NCBI GenBank assembly: GCA_021846325.1
Contig: JAJZBX010000015.1
Span: forward strand, 1 to 47,632
Source: Actinomycetes bacterium
Lineage (GTDB): Bacteria > Actinomycetota > Acidimicrobiia > Acidimicrobiales > RAAP-2
Length of the DNA stretch: 47,632 nucleotides
Direction of reading: 5' to 3'
Shown piece by piece: positions 18,269 to 26,458 of the stretch. Each line of letters begins with the position of its first letter. The stretch's first letter is position 1. Made by a program: the position numbers and the translations under genes. The notes under the pieces were generated by a model. That model did not search any database, was not told the origin of the DNA, and saw only the letters and a program-made list of their open reading frames with translations.

Positions 18269-19020
18269 GACGCACCGCCGTGCAGCAGGTGCATGATGCG
18301 CGACTTCATGTCCACGAACGCGGGATCGGTGAGCGTGTCCACCGTGCGCGGACGCGCCAGGGGGTTGACGAAGTCGGCGACGACCCGGCCCGGACGCGGC
18401 GACATCACGAGCACCCGATCCGACAGGAAGATCGACTCGTCGACGTCGTGGGTGATGAACAGCACGGTGCGCTCGGTGTCCTTCCAGACCTGCAGCAGCC
18501 ACTGCTGCATCTCGAGACGGGTCTGGGCGTCCAGCGCGCCGAAGGGCTCGTCGAGCAAGAGCAGAGACTGGTGGGTCACGAGCGTTCGCATGAACGCGAC
18601 GCGCTGGCGCATGCCACCCGAGAGCGCCGAGGGATAGTGGCGCAAGAACTCGCCTAGCCCGTAGGCGCGCGCCACGCGTCGGGCTTCGGCTCGATCCGGT
18701 CCCGTCACCCGACCGGTGAGCCGCTTGGCCATCGTGATGTTGTCCTCGACCGTGCGCCAGGGCACGAGCAGGTCCTTTTGGAGCATGTAGCCAACGTGAC
18801 CGGTCGCCCCCGTTACCAGCTGGTCGCGCAGTCGCACTTCGCCGCCGTCGGGCGCGAGCAGCCCGGCGATCACGTTGAACATGGTCGACTTGCCACAGCC
18901 CGACGGCCCCACGATGGCGACAAAGGAGCCGTCGTCGATCGAGAGCGTCGTGGGTGCGAGAGCGACCGTCTCACCAAAGACCTTGGAGACGTCGCGCAAC
19001 TCGAGCAGGGCGGGGCTCAC
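18265..19020 (-). CDS. ABC transporter ATP-binding protein (SsuB/TauB-like)
   Basis: A 251-residue importer ATPase. Walker A is GPSGCGKST, the Q-loop is YMLQKDLLVPWRTV, the signature LSGGMRQR, Walker B LLLLDEPFGALD and the switch ITHDVDES. The YMLQKD-LLPW pattern is typical of the nitrate/sulfonate/taurine and NMT1 group. The GTG start is preceded by TACATT with 6 nt between, so this is the first gene of an operon of five tightly spaced genes (ATPase, permease, binding protein, ribokinase, nucleoside hydrolase). Confidence 0.92.
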   Translation of the reverse strand: MSPALLELRDVSKVFGETVALAPTTLSIDDGSFVAIVGPSGCGKSTMFNVIAGLLAPDGGEVRLRDQLVTGATGHVGYMLQKDLLVPWRTVEDNITMAKRLTGRVTGPDRAEARRVARAYGLGEFLRHYPSALSGGMRQRVAFMRTLVTHQSLLLLDEPFGALDAQTRLEMQQWLLQVWKDTERTVLFITHDVDESIFLSDRVLVMSPRPGRVVADFVNPLARPRTVDTLTDPAFVDMKSRIMHLLHGGAS

Positions 19021-19026
19021 CGCACT

Positions 19027-19032
19027 AATGTA
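19027..19032 (-). promoter_or_regulatory. -10 box of the nucleoside-uptake operon (leaderless)
   Basis: On the minus strand TACATT ends 6 nt before the GTG at 19020. Only 33 bp separate this start codon from the preceding gene's stop. Confidence 0.55.
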
Positions 19033-19053
19033 CCGTCGCTCGGCCCCACGAAC

Positions 19054-19908
19054 TCAGCGGTAGCCGGCGAACAGGTCGGTGACGACATCGCTCTGGCCGG
19101 TGGGGTTGGTCGCGCGCACGAACCACTCCGCGCGCATGGCTTCGCGAAACTGGTCGCGACCCATTGTCATCCAGAACGAGTCCGCGAGTTGGGACTCGTG
19201 AGCGCCCAGGGCGTCGAACTTCGCGTCGACGACGCTCGCGACGTCGATCACCGCCGCGATCTCGTCGTCGGGCGTGCCCAGGTCGAGCTCGTCGCCGTCG
19301 GGGTCCTCGGGCACGTCGGGCGTTTCGCCGCGCGCCAGGGCGTCGTCGCGGCGGCGACGTTCCTCCTCGGCCCAGCGGGCGCGGTACTGGGTCATGACGC
19401 TATTGGGGATCGCGTTGTAGTACAGCGTCGGCTCGTAGTCGAGGCGCGCCATCGCCGCCAGGGTGATCCGGTGGGCCTGAATGTGGTCGGGGTGCCCGTA
19501 GAAGCCGATCTCGTTGTAGGTGACGATGACCTGGGGGCGCTCCTCGGCCAGCACCGCGGCCAGGCGGTCGGCGGCTTGGTCAACGCACGTTGACCAAAAC
19601 GAGCGCGGATCGTCATTCTGGGGCCAGCCCATCATCCCCGAGTCACGGTAGCCCAGACGAACGAGGCGGTCGATCCCGAGCACCGCAACGGCCCGAGCCA
19701 GCTCGACCTCGCGCAGCGCCGCCACCTCGTCGGGACCGTGGTCGGGCGAATCAGGCTTCACGCCGCCCGGCGCGTCCCCGTACTCCCCGTTGGTGCAGGT
19801 GACCAGCACCGTGCGCACGCCCTGGTTCGCCAGGAGTCGAAAGACGCCGCCGGTCGAGCTCGCTTCGTCGTCGGGATGCGCGTGCACCGCCAGAAAGGTG
19901 AGGCTCAC
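19054..19908 (-). CDS. PIG-L/LmbE family deacetylase, copy 2
   Basis: About 284 residues from GTG 19908, overlapping the stop of its upstream paralogue (GTGA). The zinc site HAHPDDE is at residues 8-14 and GHPDH is the second metal motif. The segment YRDSGMMGWPQNDDP is shared with the neighbouring gene. A longer, acidic insertion near residues 200-225 (DVPEDPDGDELDLGTPDDE) separates it from the paralogue. The family removes acetyl groups from GlcNAc-type substrates and includes MshB and Mca of mycothiol metabolism. A mycothiol role is possible in an actinobacterium but is not shown by the motifs seen. Confidence 0.88.
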   Translation of the reverse strand: MSLTFLAVHAHPDDEASSTGGVFRLLANQGVRTVLVTCTNGEYGDAPGGVKPDSPDHGPDEVAALREVELARAVAVLGIDRLVRLGYRDSGMMGWPQNDDPRSFWSTCVDQAADRLAAVLAEERPQVIVTYNEIGFYGHPDHIQAHRITLAAMARLDYEPTLYYNAIPNSVMTQYRARWAEEERRRRDDALARGETPDVPEDPDGDELDLGTPDDEIAAVIDVASVVDAKFDALGAHESQLADSFWMTMGRDQFREAMRAEWFVRATNPTGQSDVVTDLFAGYR

Positions 19909-20720
19909 CCCAGACCCCCGAACAGGTCCGTCGCGTCGCCGACGGCCTCGTGACGAGACCACGCCCGTTGGTAGTACTCGGTACCAAAGAGAGTCAAGAA
20001 GAGCGCCGGGTCCATCGTCACCAGGTCGCCGTTGTCGATCTGGGTCGCGTGGGTGGCGATGGCGCGTTGCTTGCGCGCGGCGTAGGCCCGCACGTCCATG
20101 GTCGTCGCCACGAGGTCGTCGGCGACGCCGATCCCGGCGTCGAGCACCCAGGCCGGTAAGAACACCTCGAGCGCCTGGGCGTCGGGGACGAACTCGGTGA
20201 GTATTCCCTGGGGCACGATCGAGTAGTACAGGCGCTCGACGGTCGCCGCGTTCGCCACCGCCGCCCTGGTCACCACGTTGGCCATCACGTGGTCGGGGTG
20301 GCCGTAGAAGCCACTCTCGTCGTAGGTCAGCACCACCGTCGCGTCGACCTCGTCGAAGATGGCGGCCAGGGTCGCGGCGCAACGCGCCACGTCGGCGCGC
20401 GCGAAGGCGTTGACGTCGTCGTTCTGGGGCCAGCCGGCCATCCCCGAGTCGTGAAACCCCAGCTGCACGACGCGCTCGAAGCCCACCAGCGCGGCGGCGC
20501 TGGCCAGTTCGCTGGCGCGAAGCGCGCGCGTCGCGGCGGTGTCGTGTGCGGGGTCGTCCCCCGAACGGCCCGCGGGGTCAATGCCGTATTGACCATCAGT
20601 GCAGGTGACCAGGACCACTCGGTAGCCGAGCTCGGCGTAGTACGACGAGACGCCGCCCGTGAAGAGCGACTCGTCGTCGGGGTGCGCGTGCACGCACACC
20701 AGGGTTGGTCGTGAAGTCAC
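19905..20720 (-). CDS. PIG-L/LmbE family deacetylase, copy 1
   Basis: A 271-residue zinc deacetylase with HAHPDDES at residues 11-18, FHDSGMAGWPQNDD in the middle and GHPDH as second metal motif. It is clearly paralogous to the next gene, with which it overlaps by 4 bp, so the two arose by tandem duplication and are translated together. The GTG start has TAGTGT 6 nt upstream, the leaderless pattern. Candidate roles are MshB-like deacetylation or Mca-like amide cleavage of mycothiol conjugates, or an unrelated glycan substrate. Confidence 0.88.
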   Translation of the reverse strand: MTSRPTLVCVHAHPDDESLFTGGVSSYYAELGYRVVLVTCTDGQYGIDPAGRSGDDPAHDTAATRALRASELASAAALVGFERVVQLGFHDSGMAGWPQNDDVNAFARADVARCAATLAAIFDEVDATVVLTYDESGFYGHPDHVMANVVTRAAVANAATVERLYYSIVPQGILTEFVPDAQALEVFLPAWVLDAGIGVADDLVATTMDVRAYAARKQRAIATHATQIDNGDLVTMDPALFLTLFGTEYYQRAWSRHEAVGDATDLFGGLG

Positions 20721-20726
20721 GCCCCG

Positions 20727-20732
20727 ACACTA
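20727..20732 (-). promoter_or_regulatory. -10 box of the deacetylase pair (leaderless)
   Basis: On the minus strand TAGTGT ends 6 nt before the GTG at 20720. Confidence 0.55.
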
Positions 20733-20770
20733 ATGGGGTCCCCGAGGCGCCCCGATCGCAGACCGACGGC

Positions 20771-22408
20771 TTAGTGGTGGTGGTGCAGACCGAGCTCGAT
20801 GGCCTTGACGAGCAGCATGGCCACCGCCACGACCAGGTAGCCACGCAGCACGTACATGCCCGCCAGTGTCCCGCGCGACCAGCGGGGTCGGTGCAGCAGG
20901 TTGATCGGCGGCATCCGCCAGGTGGCGCGATGGCCCAAGGCGACCTCGGGCTCGGCGGGCGCTGCGCGTCGGCGCACCACCAGCACCGCGCCCGCCGCGA
21001 CGAAGACCACGACGAAGATGACGCCGAGCACCACGGCAAGTTTGGCCACGTCGATCGAGCTGAACAACGTGGTGATCATCAACACCAGCGACATCATGAG
21101 CAGCACGCCGACGATCAGGCTCGCCACGACGTTCAGCCAGGGCCGGTTGACCCAGGGACCCAGCACCTCGCGATCGTTGCAGAGCAGGAGCAAAAAGACG
21201 GTCGCGCTCGGCAACAAGACGCCGGCCAACGCCTGGACGCTGGTCGTGATCAGTCCCAGCGGCGCGCCCGGGATGACGACGATACCCGCCGCCAGCACGA
21301 CCATCGCGGTAAAGACGCCGTAGAAGAACTTGGCGTCGCGCCAGCCGCGGTGCAGCGAGTGCTTGGCCCCGAACATGTCGCCGAACGCGTACGACGTGGC
21401 CAGGGTCACCGAGGCCGCCCCAATGATCGACGCGTTGAGCAAGATGACCGCGAAGATCGCCCCCGACGCGCGCCCGACGTAACGGCGAAGTCCCGCCGCC
21501 ACCGTCGCCCCGTTTTGAAAGTGACCGGCGAGGGGGGTGGGTCCGAAGGCCGTCGCGACGACGACGATGAGGATGGCCGCGGCGAAGACCGTGATGAACG
21601 AGCCGAGCACCGTGTCGGCGCGTTCGTAGTTGATCCAGCGCGGCGTGATGCGCTTGTCGACGATGTTGGACTGCTGGAAGAAGAGCTGCCAGGGCGCAAC
21701 CGTCGTGCCCACGATCGCCATGATCAAGAGCACCGACGTCGAGTTGAAGCCACCCTTGACCCCCGGGGTCACGAAGCCGTGCACGATTGGCCCGATCGAA
21801 GGATGGCGCATGATCGCCAGGGGAATCACGAGAAAGTTGGCGGCAACGAAGACGAACATGAAGCGCTCCCACCGACGAAAGCTGCCGGTCGCGGTCATCA
21901 GGATCAGCGCGACCGCCGCCGCGGGCACCGAGATGTACTGACTCACCCCGAGGTAGCCCAGCGAGAGGCTGACCCCGATGAACTCAGTCGCGATGGTGAG
22001 AAAGTTCAAGATGAACAGGTCGCCCACCGAGAAGGCGCCCCAGAACCGTCCGAAGCGCTCGTTGATCAATCTCGCGTGTCCGACGCCGGTGACCGCCCCG
22101 AGTCGCACGACCATCTCTTGGTTCACGACCAGCACCGGGATCAGTAGCGGCAGCGTCCACAGGAGCGACAGGCCGAAGTTCTGTCCGGCCTGGGCGTAGG
22201 TTGACACCCCGCCCGCGTCGTTGTCCCCGATCATCACGATCAGGCCCGGCCCCATGATCGCGAGCAGCGTGAGGAGTCGCGCCTTCAGCGAGGAGCGCGC
22301 CCCCACGTCGTGTTGGCCGATCGTGCCAAAGGCGCCTTGGATGTCGCCGGTGTGCGCGCTGTCCAGCACCGCCGTGGCCTCGTTCGGGTTAGGGTTCGGC
22401 GTCGCCAT
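20771..22408 (-). CDS. Nramp-related divalent cation transporter (NRMT-like)
   Basis: About 545 residues from ATG 22408, which has a GGGGGG site 7 nt upstream; the frame extends to 22459 without a ribosome site. At least eleven hydrophobic segments are visible. Helix 1 aligns with the Nramp core (MGPGLIVMIGDNDAGG), where the canonical metal motif DPGN reads DAGG: the aspartate stays, the asparagine becomes glycine. In helix 6 the canonical MPHN reads APWQ (GTTVAPWQLFFQQS), so the metal-coordinating methionine is lost. Such remodelling is described for Nramp-related Mg2+ transporters. The C-terminus ends in four histidines. The gene follows, on the same strand, a soluble MgtE_N/CBS protein that resembles the Mg2+ sensor of MgtE. 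Substrate Mg2+ is inference from these points; Mn2+ or another ion remains possible. Confidence 0.85.
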   Translation of the reverse strand: MATPNPNPNEATAVLDSAHTGDIQGAFGTIGQHDVGARSSLKARLLTLLAIMGPGLIVMIGDNDAGGVSTYAQAGQNFGLSLLWTLPLLIPVLVVNQEMVVRLGAVTGVGHARLINERFGRFWGAFSVGDLFILNFLTIATEFIGVSLSLGYLGVSQYISVPAAAVALILMTATGSFRRWERFMFVFVAANFLVIPLAIMRHPSIGPIVHGFVTPGVKGGFNSTSVLLIMAIVGTTVAPWQLFFQQSNIVDKRITPRWINYERADTVLGSFITVFAAAILIVVVATAFGPTPLAGHFQNGATVAAGLRRYVGRASGAIFAVILLNASIIGAASVTLATSYAFGDMFGAKHSLHRGWRDAKFFYGVFTAMVVLAAGIVVIPGAPLGLITTSVQALAGVLLPSATVFLLLLCNDREVLGPWVNRPWLNVVASLIVGVLLMMSLVLMITTLFSSIDVAKLAVVLGVIFVVVFVAAGAVLVVRRRAAPAEPEVALGHRATWRMPPINLLHRPRWSRGTLAGMYVLRGYLVVAVAMLLVKAIELGLHHHH

Positions 22409-22545
22409 CAGCGACCCCCCAACGCGTACGACGCCGCGCGGTCGCCGCGCGGGCGCCACCCGGGCGGTGCGCCGGTGCGCGCGAGCCAGCGGGCCCCTCG
22501 CGCCTGGTGGTTTGCTCGATACTGCACAGTTCGTCTCCAGTTCAT

Positions 22546-22577
22546 TCGTGGTGGTTGGGTCTGGGCAACCCCCACGA
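22546..22577 (-). promoter_or_regulatory. Hairpin in the leader of the Nramp-related gene
   Basis: On the minus strand TCGTGG plus GGTTG-type arms fold as 6 bp, one mismatch and 5 bp around an 8-nt loop. It starts about 140 nt before the transporter ATG in a 289-bp gap between stop and start. The gap also holds a G5/C5 hairpin at about 22653-22673. Neither resembles the M-box. It could be a cis-regulatory RNA, an attenuator, or the terminator of the upstream gene. Confidence 0.4.
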
Positions 22578-22697
22578 GACCGGACCTAGCAAACTGCCAG
22601 AATCGATTCGCGACGGCGCGACCCTACGTGCTCAACGTCGGGGGTGGTACTGGGGGGTTTCAGAACGACCCCCTTTGAACGAGACGGCGAGTCATCC

Positions 22698-23969
22698 CTA
22701 CTCCTCCACCGTCGACATGCCGAATTCGCGTCGCCACCCTTGGGGCAGCAACTCGTCCAGGAGATCGTCCACCGTCACCACCCCGACCATTCGACCGTCC
22801 TCGTCGGTGGCGACCGGCAGCACCGTCAGGTTGAAGTCACTCATCGTGCGCGCGACCTGGTGGACGTCCCACTGGGGGTGGGCGTGGGTGAGGTCGGTGC
22901 GCGCCACCCCGAGGGCAAGCTCGGCGCCGCGCGCGCGCACCAGCGCGGCGATCGAGGTCACGCCAACCGGTCGGCCATCGTCGTCGAGCACGAAGACGGC
23001 GTGCAGGGACGCCGCGGGCAGTCGCGACGCGCGAACGGCCTCGAGCGCTTCGTCCACCGTCGCGGTGACCGGCACCGAGAGAAAGTCCGGGCTCATCAGC
23101 CCCCCCGCCGTGTCGGCGTTATAGGTGAGCAGGTTGCGGACCTTGGCCTGCTGTTCGCTCGGCAGCAGATCGAGAATCGGCGAACGGCGCTCCTGTTCGA
23201 TCTCGGTGATCAGGTCGGCCGCGCTGTCGGGCTCCATGCGCGCGAGCAGTCGAGCGGCGTCGGCGTCGCTGCGGTCTTCGAGAAACTCGAGCTGGTGGGT
23301 CGTGTCGAGCTCTTCGAAGACGTCGGCTTCGAGTTCACGGTCGAGTCCAACGGCCTCGATGATCTCCTCGCCCTCCTCGTGGCTCGCCTGCTCGACCAGG
23401 TCGGCGATCTGGGCGGGGTGCAGCTTGGCGAGCTTGCGGTACGGGATACGCAGTCGCGCCGTTGGCACGTGGCCGACGAACGGCTCGATGGAGGCGAAGT
23501 CCACGATGACCTCAGCCTTCACGCGCTGGCCGACCGTCGGACCGAGCAGACGTCGCAGCAGCGGCCGCCGACCGGGATCGACCCCGACCACCTCCCAGGT
23601 CCCGTCGATCTGGGCGAGCTCGATCTCGTTGGCGCTGATCAGTCGGCCCCGCACCAGATTGATCAGGTGGCGCGCGAGCAGATCCTCAGCGAGTAACAAC
23701 TCTCCGGGGCGCCGCTCGAAACGGCGCAGGTCGACCCGACGGCCCTCGAAGGTGACCCGGCCCTGGTCGAGGCCACCGATCTTGCGGATCGGCACGAAGA
23801 GGTCGCGTCCCTCGATGCGGATGACCGCGCCGACGACCGGCGGGTGGGCGTCGTCGCCGAGCCGCGCGACCAGGTCCTGGACGCGGCCAATCCGGTCACC
23901 TTCGCGATCGAAGATCGGTCGGTGCAGGAACGTCGAGAGGTGGAAGATATCAGTCACGGTGGCTACCAC
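22698..23969 (-). CDS. PRC-barrel / MgtE_N / CBS-pair protein (soluble Mg2+-sensor-like)
   Basis: A 423-residue protein without membrane segments. Residues about 10-165 look like two PRC-barrel-type units (IFDREGDRIGRVQDLV; LVRGRLISANEIELAQIDG). About 180-280 matches the MgtE N superhelical domain (LHPAQIADLVEQ, VFEELDTTHQLEFLEDRSD, ARLLARMEPDSAADLI). About 290-420 is a CBS pair (GGLMSPDFLSVPVTATVDEAL; second repeat ending VVTVDDLLDELLP). In the MgtE channel, the N and CBS domains bind Mg2+ and close the pore; here the channel domain is absent. Next on the same strand is the Nramp-related transporter, so this may be its separate Mg2+-sensing regulator. Start is GTG 23969 with TAGCCT 10 nt upstream. 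Confidence 0.85.
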   Translation of the reverse strand: MVATVTDIFHLSTFLHRPIFDREGDRIGRVQDLVARLGDDAHPPVVGAVIRIEGRDLFVPIRKIGGLDQGRVTFEGRRVDLRRFERRPGELLLAEDLLARHLINLVRGRLISANEIELAQIDGTWEVVGVDPGRRPLLRRLLGPTVGQRVKAEVIVDFASIEPFVGHVPTARLRIPYRKLAKLHPAQIADLVEQASHEEGEEIIEAVGLDRELEADVFEELDTTHQLEFLEDRSDADAARLLARMEPDSAADLITEIEQERRSPILDLLPSEQQAKVRNLLTYNADTAGGLMSPDFLSVPVTATVDEALEAVRASRLPAASLHAVFVLDDDGRPVGVTSIAALVRARGAELALGVARTDLTHAHPQWDVHQVARTMSDFNLTVLPVATDEDGRMVGVVTVDDLLDELLPQGWRREFGMSTVEE

Positions 23970-24032
23970 TGCGCTACCCAGGCTACCCGGTCCGGTGGCG
24001 CTAGTCCCGGGTCGCGCGATGAACTCTTGGTG

Positions 24033-25049
24033 TCAACGGGTCCGACGCGCGAGCACCGTCGCCACGTAGTCCAGGTCCTCGTCGTCCACGTCGAGGTGGG
24101 TGACCAGTCGTACGCGTCGCGCCGAGAGCGTTCCGCCGAGGACGCCGACGTCGGCGAGCTCGGCGACCAGTGTTCGCGCGTCAGGGTGATCGAAGGCGAC
24201 GATATTGGTGCGACAGCTCGCGGGGTCGTACCCGGATTCGGGGAAGGCCCCGGCCACCAGTTCGGCGAGCTGGTGGGCCCGGCGGTGGTCGTGTTCGAGT
24301 CGCTCGACCATCGTCTCGAGCGCGACGATCCCGGCCGCGGCGAGCACGCCCGCCTGGCGCATCGCGCCGCCGAGTCGCTTACGCTCCACGCGGGCCCGGG
24401 CCATGAGGTCGGCGGGACCGGCGAGCAGTGAGCCAACCGGGGCCCCGAGGCCCTTGGAGAGACAGACCATCACCGTCGTCGCGGGCGCCGCCAGCGACGC
24501 GGCCGACGCGCCCGTCGCCACGACCGCGTTGAAGAGTCGGGCCCCGTCGAGGTGCACGGGCCGCTCGACGGCGTGCGCCAGCGCCTCGAGCGCCCCCGCC
24601 GGCCACGGTGTGCCGCCCGAGGGCATGTGGGTGTTCTCGACCGCGACGGCGCCGACGTGGGCCCGGTGGTGGGACTCGGACTGGATGATCTCGACGACCC
24701 GATCGAGGTCGAGTTGGCCCGTCGCGTCCTCGACCAGGGCGAACTGGACCGACGAGTTTCGTGCGCTCGCGCCCATCTCGAAGTCGACGAGGTGCTGGTT
24801 GGCCCCAGCCACGATCACGTCACCGGGACTGGTGAGTACGCGCACCGCCATCTGATTGGCCATCACACCCGAGGGGACGAAGACGGCCGCCTCCTTGGCC
24901 AGCAGTGCGGCGACGCGCGCCTCGAGGTCGTTCACGCTGGGGTCCTCACCGTAGCCGTCGTCGCCGACGAGCGCCTGCGCCATGGCGGCGCGCATCGCCG
25001 GCGTTGGCTGGGTCACGGTGTCACTTCGCAGGTCGACGCGGCGGTACAT
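24033..25049 (-). CDS. Low-specificity threonine aldolase / beta-eliminating lyase family
   Basis: A 338-residue fold-type I PLP enzyme. The N-terminus [15 protein letters not shown] is the hallmark of the threonine aldolase family. The cofactor lysine is in [13 protein letters not shown] (about K199), and [11 protein letters not shown] supplies the aspartate that contacts the pyridine ring. It likely splits L-threonine/allo-threonine into glycine and acetaldehyde, or acts on another beta-hydroxy amino acid. The ATG is 6 nt after TAGCCT, and the promoter is packed back to back with that of the thioesterase gene. Confidence 0.9.
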   Translation of the reverse strand: MYRRVDLRSDTVTQPTPAMRAAMAQALVGDDGYGEDPSVNDLEARVAALLAKEAAVFVPSGVMANQMAVRVLTSPGDVIVAGANQHLVDFEMGASARNSSVQFALVEDATGQLDLDRVVEIIQSESHHRAHVGAVAVENTHMPSGGTPWPAGALEALAHAVERPVHLDGARLFNAVVATGASAASLAAPATTVMVCLSKGLGAPVGSLLAGPADLMARARVERKRLGGAMRQAGVLAAAGIVALETMVERLEHDHRRAHQLAELVAGAFPESGYDPASCRTNIVAFDHPDARTLVAELADVGVLGGTLSARRVRLVTHLDVDDEDLDYVATVLARRTR

Positions 25050-25055
25050 GGACCG

Positions 25056-25061
25056 AGGCTA
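25056..25061 (-). promoter_or_regulatory. -10 box of the threonine aldolase gene (leaderless)
   Basis: On the minus strand TAGCCT ends 6 nt before ATG 25049. It lies 11 bp from the opposing -10 box at 25073-25078. Confidence 0.6.
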
Positions 25062-25072
25062 CCGCCGGCTCG

Positions 25073-25078
25073 TAGGAT
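25073..25078 (+). promoter_or_regulatory. -10 box of the thioesterase gene (leaderless)
   Basis: TAGGAT ends 6 nt before ATG 25085. The whole divergent region is only 35 bp, so the two polymerase footprints must overlap. Confidence 0.6.
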
Positions 25079-25084
25079 GGCCCG

Positions 25085-25492
25085 ATGGACAACCTCGACG
25101 AGTTCCTGGGCCGACCGACCGTACAGGACCTGCTCGGCGTCGAGGTCGTTGAGGCGACCGCGGACCGCGTCGTGCTGCGCGTTGCGGTCGGGCCCAAGGT
25201 GCACCAGCCCTACGGCATCCTGCACGGCGGGGTCTCGGCCCTCTTGGCCGAGGGTGCGGCCTCCACCGGCGGCGCGCTCAGCGTGGCGCCCGATCACATC
25301 GTGGTCGGCACCGAGCTCAACTGCTCGCACCTGCGCCCGATGCGCTCGGGCACCCTGAGCGCCACGGCGACCCCCATTCGCAAGGGCCGTAGCGTCCACG
25401 TCTGGGCGATCGAGCTGACCGACGAGCGCGGGCGCCTGATCGCGGTCGCTCGCTGCACGCTCCAGGTCCTCGAGGCCCCCCCTCGGACTTGA
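25085..25492 (+). CDS. PaaI-like hotdog-fold thioesterase
   Basis: A 135-residue hotdog protein. The HGGVSALLAEGAASTGG segment is the PaaI/YbgC-type active-site helix, with the acidic residue and small residues expected there. The C-terminal GRSVHVWAIELTDERGRLIA forms the last strands. It probably hydrolyses an acyl- or aryl-acyl-CoA. It precedes fabH by 45 nt, so a role in acyl-chain metabolism fits, but the substrate is unknown. Confidence 0.87.
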   Translation: MDNLDEFLGRPTVQDLLGVEVVEATADRVVLRVAVGPKVHQPYGILHGGVSALLAEGAASTGGALSVAPDHIVVGTELNCSHLRPMRSGTLSATATPIRKGRSVHVWAIELTDERGRLIAVARCTLQVLEAPPRT

Positions 25493-25537
25493 GTGGACCT
25501 AGACTGGTCGGGTACCGGCCAGCGAAAGGGCTGACAG

Positions 25538-26458
25538 ATGGGTGTTCGTTTCAAGGGTTGGGGCACGGCCGTGCCCGACCGGGTGGTCACCAACGACGAG
25601 CTCTCCCAGACCCTGGACACCTCGGACCAGTGGATCACCGAGCGCACCGGCATTCGCGAGCGGCGAATCGGGGGCTCGGCGAAGTCCCTCGGCGTGCTGG
25701 CCGGCCGGCGCGCCCTGGCCGCCTCGGGCTACGGCCCCGGCGACATCGACTTCCTGGTCCTCGCGACGACGACGCCGGATCGACTCACCCCCGCCACGGC
25801 CCCCATGATCGCCGCCGAGATGGGCCTCACCTGTGCGGCCATGGATGTCAACGCCGCGTGCAGCGGCTTCGTCTACGCGATCCGCACCGCGTACGGCCTG
25901 CTCGAGACGGGCAACCGTCGGGTCCTGGTCATCGGCGCGGAGCACCTGTCGCGCTGGGTTGACTGGTCGGACCGCAACATGGCCGTCTTGTTGGCCGACG
26001 CGGCCGGTGCCACGGTCCTCGAGTACGACCCCGACGGCACCGATCTGATGTCGTTTCGTCTGGGGGCCGACGGCAACGCGGCCGACCTGCTGACCTGCGA
26101 GCACGGCGGCTACTTCCAAATGGACGGCAAGGAGATCTTTCGCCGCGCGGTGCGCGTCGTCGTCGAGTCGGCGGAGCTGGCCATGGCCGACGCCGGGATC
26201 GGCGCCGACGACATCGCGCTGGTCGTGCCCCACCAGGCGAACATCCGGATCATCCAAGCCGCGACCCAACGCCTGGGCATCGACATGGACCGCGCGATCG
26301 TGGTGCTCGACCGCTACGGCAACACCTCGAGCGCCTCGATCCCCCTGGCCATGGGCGACGCCATCGAGCGCGGCCGGGTCAAGTCCGGCGAGTACGCGCT
26401 GCTCACCGGATTCGGCGCCGGCATGACCTGGGCGAGCGCCGTGGTGCGCTGGTCATGA
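25538..26458 (+). CDS. fabH: Beta-ketoacyl-ACP synthase III
   Basis: A 306-residue thiolase-fold enzyme that condenses an acyl-CoA primer with malonyl-ACP to start fatty acid synthesis. The Cys-His-Asn triad is visible: Cys108 in NAACSGFVYA, His232 in VPHQANIRI and Asn262 in GNTSSASIP. The C-terminal GFGAGMTWASAVVRW is typical. A GAAAGGG site precedes ATG 25538. It is slightly shorter than most FabH proteins. It overlaps the next gene by 4 bp. Some FabH paralogues serve in secondary or branched-chain pathways, so housekeeping status is not certain. Confidence 0.93.
   Translation: MGVRFKGWGTAVPDRVVTNDELSQTLDTSDQWITERTGIRERRIGGSAKSLGVLAGRRALAASGYGPGDIDFLVLATTTPDRLTPATAPMIAAEMGLTCAAMDVNAACSGFVYAIRTAYGLLETGNRRVLVIGAEHLSRWVDWSDRNMAVLLADAAGATVLEYDPDGTDLMSFRLGADGNAADLLTCEHGGYFQMDGKEIFRRAVRVVVESAELAMADAGIGADDIALVVPHQANIRIIQAATQRLGIDMDRAIVVLDRYGNTSSASIPLAMGDAIERGRVKSGEYALLTGFGAGMTWASAVVRWS

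Noticed and set aside
20705..22147. 480-residue plus-strand frame opposite the Nramp-related gene
   Set aside because: His/Asp/Arg-rich shadow of a membrane protein gene, no domain or ribosome site.
22409..22697. M-box (Mg2+) riboswitch
   Set aside because: Stems are present, but the conserved M-box sequence elements are not.
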